Shown: piece by piece, positions 1 to 12,640 of the stretch
How the letters are laid out: each line of letters opens with the position of its first letter
Numbering within the stretch: the first letter of the stretch is position 1
NCBI GenBank assembly: GCA_911728435.2
Contig: OU452201.1
Coordinates: forward strand, 27,094,001 to 27,158,000
Direction: 5' to 3'
Length of the DNA stretch: 64,000 bases
From: Apoderus coryli
Lineage: Eukaryota > Arthropoda > Insecta > Coleoptera > Attelabidae
Made by a program: the position numbers and the translations under genes
Notes under the pieces: generated by a model
Seen by the model: the letters and a program-made list of their open reading frames with translations, nothing else
Databases searched by the model: none
Told to the model about the DNA's origin: nothing

Positions 1-1130
1 AATACTATTATAATAAATAGTTAACAAATTAACAGGCACTAATTAGTTGGAAAATCTGCATAATTATGAAAGGAAGTTAAATATCAATATAAAGAATACG
101 CGTCTTTGTAGTATTTCCCGTAATTATGCTCTCAACGTACGGTAAGTAAGTATATCACAATAAGTATAACAGACCGGTTTGTTTTGTTTACATTCTGAAT
201 TCACGTAATTATGTATGATTTTGAATTTTATTTCCAGATCAAAAATGCAAGAAATCTACGGCTAACAAAGCAAAGGATGATCCCAAGCAAGGACAGATAG
301 AATAAACAACATATTATGCCAGTAATAAACCCTAAAATAATAATAATAACAGCGGAGCACTAAAAAGAGTGAAATCGAAGATTTAGACAATTGCTAAGGC
401 CGAAAAACAAGTAAGTATGAGTCAATTGAATAGTTCTTCGCTTGTAGGTGAGCAATCACGAATCTACGTTCAGAAATGAATGATAAATAACTCCGTCAAA
501 AGACAAGAACAGCAAGGGGCTTAAACAGGACCACCAGTTCACGAAACACGCAATATCAAGCATGAAATCAACTAAAACTAATCCAGAGCACCACCATGGA
601 CGCACTCCGGGGTATATATATCCTAAAAATTACAATATTTACAAGAAATACTTAGAAAAAGTTTGGCATAATTTTAGAAACGTTTGCGAACGAGGTTTGG
701 GGAAGAAAACATAGTTACAGTGATGGTAAATGAAGTTCTACTCTCGTGTGCTATAGATATTAAAAATGATGAATAAACGTGGTATGATATTAAGCAATAA
801 AAGGGTTTTATTTGACTTCCGAGGAGTTGTAAAGCTGAAATTGAGTAAGTACCTAATTTTAATGTCACAAAAGTGGTTCAAAATACGGATCCAAATAAAA
901 TCAGGTCAATTGTAACGATAGCCGAATTCTGGCGTTACAGGTTTTCGGCAATCGCTTTCTCAAATTAAACGGTCTAGTAAACGTAATGACCCAAGGAAAT
1001 TTACACATTTTCTTAATTTATATAAAGTTTAAGTCGATGGGATCATATAATTTTTTTTTCTTAAATAAATAATATATTATATTAAATAACCTCCCTTCTT
1101 TTAAAACAAAAAATGCCATTACCCCCTAAT
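1..1130. other. AT-rich non-coding stretch
   Basis: No open frame resembles a known protein and no RNA gene is evident. The only longer frame (about 64 codons, minus strand, 674-868) is low complexity and lacks a recognisable domain. Confidence 0.5.
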
Positions 1131-1132
1131 TA

Positions 1133-3053
1133 TACAGTGTGTCCGGAAAAAGGAGTTCAATCCGATAAACACAGATTCCTTGAGAAAAAATAATATGAGT
1201 TTTAACATGTCAGTTTTCATTTTAGTCCTCCATGTTCGATATACAGGGCGTCAAACTTGAAAATTTAAAACCAATATTTTTAAATAATTCTAGTATTTAT
1301 TGAGATATTGGATTCCAATTTAGTGTGTTGCTTCAGAATAAAGAGCTACTTCTTTCTAAAAAACAACACAAAAAATAATTTCTTAATAGCCAATATACGG
1401 GATGTTCGGTACACATTGACCACCCCAAGTTTTTATTACGTAGGCCAATGACTTTTAAACTAAGTTTTTATAGGTAACTATGTGTTTTTGATTATTTTTT
1501 TTTATTTGGCTAAAATCATTTGTTTTTGAGATATTTGGAAAAGTATTGGCTCTTGTTTGATGCCTTGGCGGCTATGGCTAATCTTATAATGTTGAAATAT
1601 CAAGCCACTCGGGTATTACCTTGGATACCTACTTACGCAATGTTTTATTGTTGTCACAATTTGACAGTAGTTTAAGGTTTAAAAGTTAATATTTTTAATT
1701 ATCGGTAATTTTATAAGCAAATACAACGAAAATGGATCGTACACGAAACAATTTTATCTGTTTTTCGGAAATGACGGATATGATTTTAACCTTTAACGGC
1801 TACAGTAAAAAAATTACTGAACATCCCCTATTTTGGCTATTAAGAAATTCTACTACTAATTCATAAATATTAAGAAATTGTTTTTTGTGTTGTTTTTTTG
1901 GAAAGAAGTAGCTCTTTATGCTGAAGCAACACACTAAATTTGAATCCAATATCGCAATTAATACTAGAATTATTTAAAAATTTTGGTTTTAAATTTTCAA
2001 CTTTGACATATACAGGGTGTTAGTAAATAAGTGCAACAAACTTCAGGGGTTAATTCTGCATGAAAAAATAATGACAGTTTGCTATATAAATATATGTCCG
2101 CAAATGCTTCGTTTTCTGAAATACGGGGTGTTAAAATTTTTCTTAAAAACTGAAGATTTATTGATTGCTCTGAAACCGGTGGAGACATGCAAATGAAATT
2201 TAGTGAGTTTTAAGAGGTAGTTATTGCGCCTTTTTTGGAAAGCAATTGAGAATTTTATGTTCATCAGTGGCGCGCGTACGGGTAATAATCTCAATATTTT
2301 TAAAGAAAAAAATGGTACGCCACTGGAATTTTTCAAATAAAAAATCAATCTGCCATTCCTCGTTCAATTTGTGATAAAAAATCTCTCTTGCTGTTTTATC
2401 GTAGGGGGCATCGTCTTTGTGCAAAAAAATGAAACATCTTACCCCGTATTTTTGATTTCTTTAATACATTATCAAGAACTATCTAATACAATAAACACTA
2501 AACCGAAATAATAAGAGAAAATAACACTAATAATAAAGAAACGATAATTTTGACATTTCGTTGAAATATTCTTATTTAACAGAATGTTGACAGTAGCCTA
2601 CTAGCGTCGCCGCGAGATGTTTTATTTTTTTGCACAAATGCCCTCTGCGATAAAAAAGCAAGAGAGATTTTTTAGCACAAATTGAACGGGGAATTCCAAA
2701 ATGATTATTAATTCGACAAATTCCAGTGGCGGACCTTTTTTTTTCTCCAAAAAAATTGAGATCATTACCCGTACCCGTATGCGCACCACTGATGAACATA
2801 CAATTCTTAATTGCATGTCAAAAAATGCGCAATAACTACCTCTTAAAATCCACTAAATTTCATTTGCATATCTTCACCGGTTTCAGAGCAATCAATAAAT
2901 CTTCAGTTTTTAAGAAAAACTTTAACTGTATCTCACACCCTGTATATCGAACATGGAGGGCTAAAATGAAAAATTACATGTTAAAACTCATATTATTTTT
3001 GCTCAAGAAATCTGTGGTTAACGGATTGACCTCCTTTTCCCGGACACCCTGTA
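1133..3053. mobile_element. Nested foldback element with TACAG...CTGTA ends
   Basis: The left end (TACAGTGTGTCCGG) is the reverse complement of the right end (CCGGACACCCTGTA). The outer arms pair over roughly 120 bp (1133-1250 with 2935-3053). Inside lie two further imperfect palindromes: 1250-2007, and 2130-2926 with arms 2130-2440 and 2614-2926. The flanking bases are TA on both sides, compatible with a TA target duplication. No transposase is encoded; the open frames here are arm sequence read through. This is best called a non-autonomous DNA transposon or MITE cluster; the superfamily is not certain. Confidence 0.75.
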
Positions 3054-3055
3054 TA

Positions 3056-5850
3056 TACCAATATGGGATATTCTTCTATTTAGTAAACTTGATGATTCCC
3101 AGAATTCCTACTTAAAACACATACACCACATTAAAGCACATTTTGAAGTACAATAAATTTGCTGAAATATTAAAATAGGGTTAGTTTGTTACAAGTTTGT
3201 TTACATTTACAAATTCTGCCAAACAATAACGGATCACTTAAATTTATGCCGCGACGTTGTGCGAGAGAACGGTCCATGCGATGTTGTTGATATTTGCGTG
3301 GTTCAAATTTTTTCCGAAGAAATTTCGTTTTTTTGAAAGTTCAGGTAAGTTTGTATTTCATCACTCGACTACTTGAGGTAGGTAGTTGGTTTAGTTTACG
3401 ATGTTATAAATATTGTTTAAACTTTTTTATTTATACTTTTTAGGCTAGGTTTTTATTACCTTAAGTTTTCCAAAAACGTCTAAACAATAATAGTGCACTA
3501 AATTTAAATCTCAATGAGAAAGAAACAACTAGGCAAAACACTGCAAGTACAGTGTAATGTTATTAGTGTGTTTTTACTACTGCGTTGCGCGAACGTCTTG
3601 TTTTATTCAACTTTAAGAATCATTTTGTTCTTTCAAAAGTGCTTTGTCCAAAGATATTTTTATTTTAAACTGTTCAATTGCAATAGAGCTTTTAATTAAA
3701 AATGTTTTGCGAAATTATGTGGGTCGCCAACTTGGACCACCCTGTAGAACAAATGTATGCCTTAAATTGTTATGTACTCTGATTGTCAACTTACAGTTTT
3801 TGAAGGCGGTGTATGTGATAAAGTTCGTCCCATATCTTCACGTTGAGGTCGGTGCCGTGACTTGTAAGTCTATAATCACTTTCACTATCTTCCTTTATTA
3901 CCGCTTTCAATTAAATTATGTCACTTGTAAGTTTCACGTAATAAAATAGTACTGTATAACATTATTTGTCTAGTTCCATTATTTTAAAACATGTAACACT
4001 ATTATTTCACAACACGAATACTATAATATCTGCACTAACAACTAACATACGCATCAGATTCAACGACTACGTTCTAACCAAAAAAATGCAATTTTATTAT
4101 AAGTAAAAAACAAATAAACTTGTATTTAGAACAACACAATACATTCAGATGCAAAATAAAACGCATTTAAAATGGAACTATAGAATAATTTTATACACGA
4201 ACAGCCAACTAGACTCAAAACTATGAATCAGAACTATCGGCCACGCTGAGTGCAGTTTCTACATTAACTACAGTTTTTTTGACTTTATTGATTTTACTAA
4301 AATAAATAATATTTCACAAACCTACTTTACGAATTGAATTTATATTTTATAACAATATTATTACTAGGTTGGTATAGTCTTTATAATTTTAGTTTAAAAT
4401 TAATGACAACTCGATGTCCCTTTGTAATGTCAATACCGACCGTAGCCGTCCATAGGCGCACCTTTTTAAATTTTCATAACACGATATTTTTAAAATCCTT
4501 TATGTATTAACAATTATTGTATGTTCATTTGTTTAAAAGTATACTGTATTTTTCTCTACGCTGAAAAAGATTGTTTTTGTTTTTAGAAGTTTAGACACAG
4601 ATGCACACGTACCTAGTCCGTGTTCGAACAGCAAGGAACATACCTTTAAAATATTTAATACTATTATTAATACTTGTGCATAGAAGTAGATACATTTATA
4701 ATAATATGCTTCTTTACATATAAACTAAAAACAAATTTTACTCACTTAGTCAGTGACATTTTCTATATAATGTATAATTTTTATATGTGTATACGTCACT
4801 TCATTTTCATTTTCAGACCTTAACTACTAATAAATATTTTAAAGAAGACGCTGACTTTGCACATATAAATCTTGATGCTTAAATTCCCAACGTGTTCCGC
4901 TCATGTCCGATACACTGTCACTGTATACAGTAACAGCAAAAAGTTTCATCTACTTGAGATTTTATTAAAAATTATTATATAATTTGATAGATCTTTCATT
5001 TTATTAATCTACGAAAAACTATTGAACAAATCACGGGTACAATATTCTGCTACCGTGTTTTACTGTCGGACACAAATTGTCTTGTTTAAATTTCACATTA
5101 GGTCTTCGCCATACCATATGATGTCCATCCGATTATATTTAGATTAATCTGAGAAAATAACACGTTTGCCAAACATTATTTATTTTTTGTCGAATAATCA
5201 TTTACCCAATACTTTTTCCAGTCACTGTAGTTATTTTTATTACTGTCGGTATCCTTTGGCAGGCATGATTTATTATCCGTCTTATATATGAGGGAGAAAT
5301 GTATCAAAAAACGCTGCATTCGAAGCCCTTTTTTAATGTAAAGAGGCATGGGAACGGATAGCCCCGGTAGGATAATTAAATTTATATATTTTTTATTAAC
5401 TTTGGATAAACTATACATACTTATTAAATTTGACAATTACAGAAAGAGTTGAACTTGAAATTGTAAACCTTATGTGTAGTTGCATTTTGGATAGAAAATT
5501 TCCTTTCATTAGTTTTTATATTTTGCATGCCGAGCCAAGCAGAATCAAGGCTCACCAACAGCCCAATAGAGTTTCTTCGAATTTCTGTCACCTAGTAGGG
5601 CATCACTGACGAGTAGATCTCTTCCACGTTTCTTTTGTAATTGGTTTTATCTAAGATATTTATATCTATTTAAGGAAATAAGTCGAAAATTATGACAGGC
5701 TAAAATTTTAAGGTGAAGACCATGCAGTTTCCTTTCAGTAGTAATCGAAGCCACTAGTTTTAGCAGAAATGTAAAAAAGAAATAAAATACAGTGTGTCCC
5801 GGATGTAGTTTTCATATTGGTATCTTTCAAGCCGTGTGCTACACGGTTGG
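3056..5850. other. Non-coding, nothing recognised
   Basis: AT-rich sequence. Frames at 3514-3699, 3644-3949 (plus) and 5176-5436 (minus) have no domain I recognise, no codon-level support and no convincing splice context. They are left unannotated. Confidence 0.5.
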
Positions 5851-5853
5851 TTA

Positions 5854-7658
5854 TACAGGGTGAGTCACGAGGAACTGTACATACTTCTACCATAAGTAGA
5901 GGCACGTTAGGGGATTATCAAATGACCATTCAAAAATGTCTCCTTGTTTTGATTAAATACATGGTGAATTATGGATCTTCACCAAAACAATGTTCCGTCT
6001 TATCTTTTCATTGATTAAGTCCATTTATCTCATTTTTTTAAAAAAGTGTATATTGGTGTCTGGCAACTAACTGACATATTCAGAATTGAAAAATTTGTGG
6101 GACTGCTTTATATTCAACACTTCACCCTGTATATGATTTTTCAAAAATCTGATATAATTTTTTCTGAGGGCATAAATAGACAGTTAGACCTGGGTATTTG
6201 AATTTTTTGTTACACTCACCTCATGTTTCCAATTAAAGATTCATTTTTAAGTCAAATTGAAAATTAGCAATACTGAAATATCTTACTGTATAATAATGTT
6301 TAGTTATTAAAAAGAAATCTTCAAAATAAACAGAAACGACACACACTGTGCTCCGGTATGGTAAATACCATAATTTGAATTGATTTACAGGGCCGTATTT
6401 AAAAATCTGGCATATCTGGTTCATCCCAATAATTCACCCTGTGTATGTAACTTTTTCCGCTCGTAATAAACAGAAAACAGATAAAAAATGTTTGTAATAA
6501 CCTAGCTTTTCTTATTTGTTTGAGGAAAACTCATGTGTCTAATTATTTTAATCGGAATGAAATGAACACGCCAAGGAAATGTTTATTTATAAAATAAATA
6601 ACAACCACCGAACAATAAAACAGTTTTAACAATGTGGAATAATATGGAACACAGTAAAAAACAATTTAATAATTATAAAAGATGTTCAAAATGAAAACCA
6701 TCTGCATCAATACACTTTTCTTGACGGATGTTCAAATGCGTAATGAACTTTCTAATTGTCAGTGGGTAATTTCTGATAATATTGCAATATTGCTTCGTAG
6801 ATCAACTCGTTTAATCGCCCCCAAATGTAATAGTTTTAAAGTCTGGAGATCTTGGTGCCCATAGAATAGGACCCCAGCGTCCTATCCGTCGGTTTCCATA
6901 AATGGTAACTAAATGCTGGCGTACATTGCGATTAAAATAATTAGACAAATGAGTTTTCCTCAAACAAATAAGACAACTAGGTTATTACAAACATTTTTTA
7001 TCTGTTTTCTGTCTATTACGGGTGGAAAAATTTACATACAGGGTGAATTATTCGGTTGAACCAGATATGCCAGTTTTTTAAATCCGGCCCTGTAAATCAA
7101 TTCAAATTATGGTATTTACCATACTGGAGCACAGTGTGTGTCGTTTCTGTTTATTTTAAGATTTCTTTTTAATAACTAAACATTATTATACACTAAGATA
7201 TTTCATTATTGCCAATTTTCAATTTGACTCTAAAATTAATCTTTTATTGGAAATGTGAGGTAAGTGTAACAAAAAATCAAATATCCAGATCTAACTGTCT
7301 ATTTATGCCCTCTGAAAAAATTATATCAGATTTTTGAAAAATCATATACAGGGTGAAGTGTTGAATATGAAGCAGTCCCACAAATTTTCTCGAAGACGAA
7401 CCTGGATTTTTTCAATTCTGAATATGTCAGTTAGTTGCCAGACACCAGTACACCAATACAAACTTTTTTAAAAAAATGAGATAAATCGACTTAATCATTG
7501 AAAAGATGTGACGAAACATTAGTTTGGTGAAGATCCATAATTCACCATGTATATTAATAATCAAAACAAGGAGACATTTTTAATGGTCATTTGATAATCC
7601 CCTAACGTGCCTCTACTTATGCTAGAAGTATGTACAGTACCTCGTGACTCACCCTGTA
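5854..7658. mobile_element. Foldback DNA element with TTA target duplication
   Basis: A 1.8 kb almost full-length palindrome. The left terminus TACAGGGTGAGTCACGAGG is matched by the right terminus CCTCGTGACTCACCCTGTA. Pairing continues inward through about 6590 on the left and 6930 on the right, including inner CACCCTGTA-like motifs near 6125, 6435, 7040 and 7348. The element is flanked by TTA at 5851-5853 and 7659-7661, which fits a 3-bp TWA target duplication as used by PIF/Harbinger elements. No transposase is visible, so the superfamily assignment is an inference from the duplication length only. Confidence 0.8.
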
Positions 7659-7661
7659 TTA

Positions 7662-8340
7662 GGAAAGTTTAAGAAAATGTTTCTGAAAAATTTAAATTGT
7701 TATGTGTTATGGTTAATAATACATTATTAGAACACTTTTATTAGAAGAATTTAATGCAGAAAATATAGTTTTGTTTTGTATTTTTGAAAATGAACTTCTC
7801 AAGACCATTTCTATGATGTTCGGTTATTGTTTTTCAAGCGTTAAAATAAGCTATTATTGTTTTTTTGCGCACTAGGCCTTGTGGGGCCTCAATTATTTTT
7901 CAATATAATCAACTTATATCTAATTATTCAAATGACGTAATGTTTTTATCATAGCTATTTCAACAATTGGACATGATAGAACTTTAGTCTAAAGCTTACA
8001 GAAATACAAAATCTGCACTACATACTTGAAACAAGCAATTTCGAGAGATACATCAATAAAACCCAAAACATCGTAACAAGTTTCTTAATTATAATTTGTC
8101 CTACATTAATAAAAAACTTGTTAGCTTATGTCTTTTTTGAAATCAAAACCTGCGTAGTGCGGTTACACCGGAAGTTTACATCAACTTCGATATGGATGAA
8201 ACACGGATATTATTACATTTTTGGATTCAAGAAAAATTTTTTGATTTGGTCGTATTTAACGAAGGCCTTAAGATTAAAATTAGGGATGTCTGATCACATA
8301 CACTGCGACCTGATGGTCTATTATGTCTCCCTGTCTTGAG
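7662..8340. other. Non-coding, nothing recognised
   Basis: No coding or RNA feature seen between the foldback element and the LINE relic. The plus-strand frame at 8118-8339 has no recognisable domain and its end overlaps the LINE 3' region. Confidence 0.45.
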
Positions 8341-8344
8341 TTAT

Positions 8345-9960
8345 TTGAACTGTGTCTCAAGCTTCTGAAAGCGGCCCATTCTGATACTAGGTGATCAAGA
8401 GTTTCGCTCTCTTCTAGGCCTCTTTTGCCATATTTTTCCTAAGGCGACAAAGTCCTGTAAGAAATCCTGTAAATATACGTAGCCCGTTGTACTGATATTC
8501 TAACAGATTTTATATCTTTCATAATTGAAGTTTTCAAGGAATTTCTTGGACTGTATCAGTCCAGATTTTTCCTTCCCTAAGCCGCAGAACGATTCAGGCC
8601 CTACACAAAGGGTTGACGCCCCCTTTTTTGCGTTTTCCCTGACATTAGAATGTCCGAATATCCAAACAAGGGAAGCTGTCTCAACATTTTTGAGCTAATA
8701 ACATATAAACTCAGCGCTATTATGGCCACATGGCTATCAGATTGGATTCACATGTCCCGCTTCCACTAGATGTACACGTTCTCATAGCCTCAGCAATGCA
8801 TATGCATGCTATTCTTTGTACCCTTGTTTTCTCCTTTCTGTACGATGTTCTGCCTTACAGTGCCAAACTATTGCTCCATAGGTTATGATAGGTATCACAA
8901 TCATGGTCTACATTCCCAGCAGTATTTTGGGTTTACAGACTTGCCTGCCAGATTCCGTCAGAGCTTTTGTTGCTTTACTAACCGTTATTTCAACATTCTT
9001 ATTCCTACTATTCAGGGTGATTCCTAGATATTTTACTTCAGACTTTTGGCTACTATGACAATATCGTGAGCATATCCTATACATTCATTTTTTGATCTGT
9101 CAGTTTATGCAATAGTTCGTCTACTACCAGACTCCACATTAAGGGGGACGCTATTCCTCTTTGAGGCGATTTGTTCTGATGGTATTGGTTTGGTCTCCCA
9201 CTTTTATCTGAACTGTTCTTGTAGAAGGCGTCTCGCACATCCTAGTGATGGTTTTCTTCACCCCAGCGATGTCCAGGAAGGCGTAGATTGCTCTTTCTTT
9301 TTTACCCAAAGATTTTCGGATGATGTCGGTGAGCTGAAACAGAGCAGTCTCTGTAAATCTGCCTGCTGTATACACACGCTGGCTCCCCTTCAAGGAAGCG
9401 TGCTCCAGAGTATGCGTTCTGATATAGTTATCTAATACTTTTTGCATTATTTTTAGCAAAATCGATGTGAGCTGAAAGGATTTGAGGGCAGTCCCGTCTT
9501 TATTTCTATGTTGGTATGAAGGTGACTTTTGCCCTTGGACAATTTCATGGTATGTATCCCACCAGCATGGTTTATGTTATATTCATTAGGTGTGGCAGGA
9601 TTTGCTCTATTTCTCTTTGTCAGAGAACAGGGTCCATCCACTCCTGGCGCTTTATACGGGTGGAAGGTGTTATTAGCCCACTCCAATTGTATTTTCATAA
9701 AGATTTCCTTAGCCCAGTCATCCTTGTCAGGAATTCCGCATTTAATTAATTTGCTCTACTACCCGGAAAATGAGTCTCAAGGATTAGGCTCGCTCCTCTC
9801 CCTCTTCCGTATAGATCCCATCTGATTTCTTTAGTGCCATCGTTAGGTTTGTTCCACCTTTGGCCATAGCGTTATGTAGTCTAGGGGCTGTAGAAGTGAT
9901 TTTTCACAAAAGGCTTGAAAATACAGTCTTTGGGCCTTCCTGATTACCTTTAATCATTAA
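8345..9960 (-). pseudogene. Non-LTR retrotransposon relic (RT, RNase H, C-terminus)
   Basis: Read on the minus strand, the order is that of a LINE ORF2 with an RNase H domain. The reverse-transcriptase entry motif YKAPGVDG lies about 9636-9659. The palm-region block GRFTETALFQLTDIIRKSL followed by AFLDIAG lies in the 102-codon frame 9151-9459. An RNase H-like SDSHVAIIALS block lies about 8710-8750. A C-terminal LLTGLCRLRKN block with an ESETLDHLVSEWAAF segment lies about 8350-8470. The frames are joined only across several stops and frameshifts, so it is dead. The GRSTETAL / FLDIEGAFD pattern plus RNase H fits the R1/LOA/Jockey side of the LINE tree; the exact clade is not resolved. Plus-strand frames across 9190-9825 are shadows. 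Confidence 0.8.
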
Positions 9961-11150
9961 CTCTTTAGTATAACCCTCTTTAGTGTAATCCAGCCAAGTT
10001 TCGTCATGTTTGGCTTTATGAAAAAGCCGAAGGACCTCAAGTCTGAGTTGAAGAAGAAGTCCTACATGGATAAATTTTTGAAAGCTGTTCCTATATAAAG
10101 GAAGATCAACTTTTCACGATTTAGTAACTTTATCACTATTCGCACAAAATGAAGAAAAACAGTCAAATTGAGTAAAATTTCAGTTTTTAATTGTTTTAAT
10201 TAATATAAGATGATGTTAATACAATAAGTGAAAAAATATAAATTGAATTTCTCATTCTGCTCTTGATTTAAAGAAAGTTTAAAAATTTTGCACAAGAGTT
10301 TGTAAGTAGTAGACTTACAATGTATAAAACTGATAATCATAAGGTATGGAACAGATGTAAAAATAGACAACAGCGAAGAAGGGCTATAAAATTATTGTCC
10401 GCCATCGTAAAATAAACCAGATATGAAATAACGATGCACGCATATAAATTTGATGAATTGATTTCAAGTCGTGACCATATTTATAATTCTAACCTATCGA
10501 CCTACCTATACATGCTTGGTGAAATATATGGCTAGCAGCCCGTATCATCAAAATTTTTACAGACTACTTTTATTTTGTTACTTTTAATTTCATTCTTACT
10601 CGCATCTCTAACACTACATTGGAAGACGATGTTAGTTGTTATACACGTACTTGCATTTTTCTACATATTAATAATAGAAAAAAAGTACCAGGGTACCCAC
10701 ATACCTATATCGTTGTAATATTTCAAGGTCGTAACCAACGTGTACTTCTGACAAACTAATAGGTGTGGGATATTATTCTTATTTTTTCTTTGGAAATTGT
10801 GGTCAAGTCATGGCTAGTAGGTACTATAACTTCGACATATTATTTATTGTTGACGTGAAAAAGTAGCTGCAATTTTATACTTTTCTCCGTGAGCTAAAGA
10901 TTTTAATTCAAGTAATGATATGAAAATACCTAAATAAATATTTAAAATATCCTTTGTTGACTTTACTTGTAGACTGCTTTAATTTTTTTGCACATAATTT
11001 AACAGCCTTCTAGAGAGTAAATGGTTATACATTTCATTTACATAAACGTAGATTCCGTTCCTTCTGAAGCAACGAATCCAATCGCTAGTTTTAAGAAATC
11101 GGTTGCATGAGTGGCCAACCCAAACTAACCTCAATTTTTACATTAAATTA
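9961..11150. other. Non-coding, nothing recognised
   Basis: AT-rich spacer between two pieces of related LINE sequence. No open frame with a recognisable product. Confidence 0.45.
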
Positions 11151-11154
11151 GGGA

Positions 11155-11830
11155 CATCGGATGCACTGTGACTTAAAGATCTATTGGACCACTTTTACTG
11201 AGAACTTTCTTCCATAATTGAAGTTTGCAAGAAGTATCTGGAGTGACTCAGCCGATGCTTCGCCAGAATAGGTAGGTTCAAAAAGAGTGGGTCTGCAGCG
11301 GACCCTCCACTGCGACCACCGATGGTCTATTGTGGCTCATACCTATTTATTTTTCACTCAACAGCTCAATCTTCCTAATTAAGTTGATTAATTTGCTGTA
11401 TGAGCTTTCTTTTAGACTCGTTGGTAGAAGGGGCGAATCTAGTTCTAGCTGCCGCTGAGCAAGAACATAGTACATCATGTTCCACCGTCATCATCCTCCA
11501 GGCAGACCCAACCTCCTGAGATGATGACTGAAACGACAATGACCAGTGTATAGTCCAACCAGGCAGCGCAGATGAGATCTACTCATACTCCCAGGCCCTT
11601 CATTTCGATAGATTAATGAACTCCTACAAATGCACTAAACCTGGATAATTTTGCCAAAAGTTTTGATAATTTCACACTGTTCTTGATGTGGATTTTGATG
11701 AGCTTAGGGCTTTTATGGCCGCTTGGCTATCAGAGAAGATTTGCTCGAGCTCCTGAGCACACAGATCAAAAGTACCTGTAACTGGGTTTGTCTTTGAGCC
11801 ATTCGTAAACCAGCAATAGTCCGCACTTTG
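11155..11830 (-). pseudogene. LINE RNase H / 3' end fragment
   Basis: A minus-strand reading gives FSDSQAAIKALSSSKSTSRT at about 11675-11740, the core of a LINE RNase H domain (the SDSQAAI block carries a catalytic Asp). The distal part (about 11155-11190 and 11310-11335) resembles the 3' end of the 8345-9960 relic: both contain a GATGCACTGTGAC or CATACACTGCGACC type block followed by a GATGGTCTATT-like run. It is therefore a second, shorter copy of a related element. No intact frame remains. Confidence 0.65.
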
Positions 11831-11854
11831 GAACTCCGCGAGAGTGCTGCTATG

Positions 11855-12295
11855 TCAGTTTCTTCTTTCATTTAAAACATGTAACAAAATATTAGTCCTT
11901 GCTGTGCCCACAGTGAACGGCACGAGATGTCTTGCACCCAATCGCGGAACGTGAAATCTAATACATTCCAACAGATATGGGCAATAAACGGCGCAGTGCA
12001 ATAACTTGTATAAAAACTTGACTGTGTAGATGTTTCTTCTGTTCAAGAGAGAAGGTTCATTAAAATGCAAGAGCAAAGACGCATGATCTACTCCCCGTGG
12101 ATGAAAAACATTGTCGGGTTTATATGCTAGGTATTTCAGGAAACGATCTTGCATTTAGATACATTAAGCTCGAATTAATGGACTGGAAGATCCTCAGATC
12201 GTCCGCATAAGCAAGCCTACCACACATAAAAGACTCAGTTAAGTCATTAATGAAAATATTGAACAACAATGGGCCTAGATTGGAACTCCCGACCT
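11855..12295 (-). pseudogene. Internally deleted LINE RT copy
   Basis: On the minus strand this begins with the RT motif region SNLGPLLFNIFINDL followed by the YADD-type box AYADDLRIF (about 12190-12285). It then jumps directly to the post-RT C-terminal segment MQDRFLKYLAYKPDNVFHPR (99-codon frame 11855-12154). Compared with the neighbouring copy at 12777-13679, about 120 residues between the catalytic box and the C-terminal segment are missing. Same family as that copy and as the relic at 62080-62920. Non-functional. Confidence 0.8.
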
Positions 12296-12299
12296 GGAA

Positions 12300-12640
12300 G
12301 GAAAAACGAAAGACTTAAAGGCTTCATATGCTACAAACTGTAATCGTTCGAATAGATATGATTGAGAGAAGTTGATCAAACGATATTTAATGATCTATAT
12401 ACGATCAAATGCTGGCTAGCTTGTTGGCCGCGTATCCAAATAAGAGAAATTCTGTTGTTCTTACCAAATGTTTTAAGTTTGCTTATGCATTTTAATACAA
12501 TTTTTGTACTGATGACGGAGGAGCTCAGCATTGCCTGACCACAGGAGTATCCTGTTTGTTACTCGGTAGGTTTAGAGATTTGTTTTCGGTGATCTTCAAG
12601 TACTCTGATTGTTGATACTATCTTCTTCAGAAAGGTACTT
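12300..12640. other. Spacer between two LINE copies
   Basis: No gene seen. Possibly 5' flank or older repeat sequence. Confidence 0.4.

Noticed and set aside
2255..2800. CACTGATGAACAT at two places, resembling the start of a hammerhead core
   Set aside because: No GAAA after a stem II and no complementary stem I. The two sites are simply the two arms of the foldback.
3514..3949. Overlapping plus-strand frames of 61 and 101 codons
   Set aside because: Cysteine- and phenylalanine-rich translation of AT-rich DNA with no domain, no homologue known to me and no splice context.
5600..5640. CACTGACGAGTAGATC, similar to CUGANGAG
   Set aside because: No GAAA or stem III downstream.
9190..9825. Plus-strand frames of 77-98 codons
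   Set aside because: Opposite-strand shadows of the minus-strand LINE relic.
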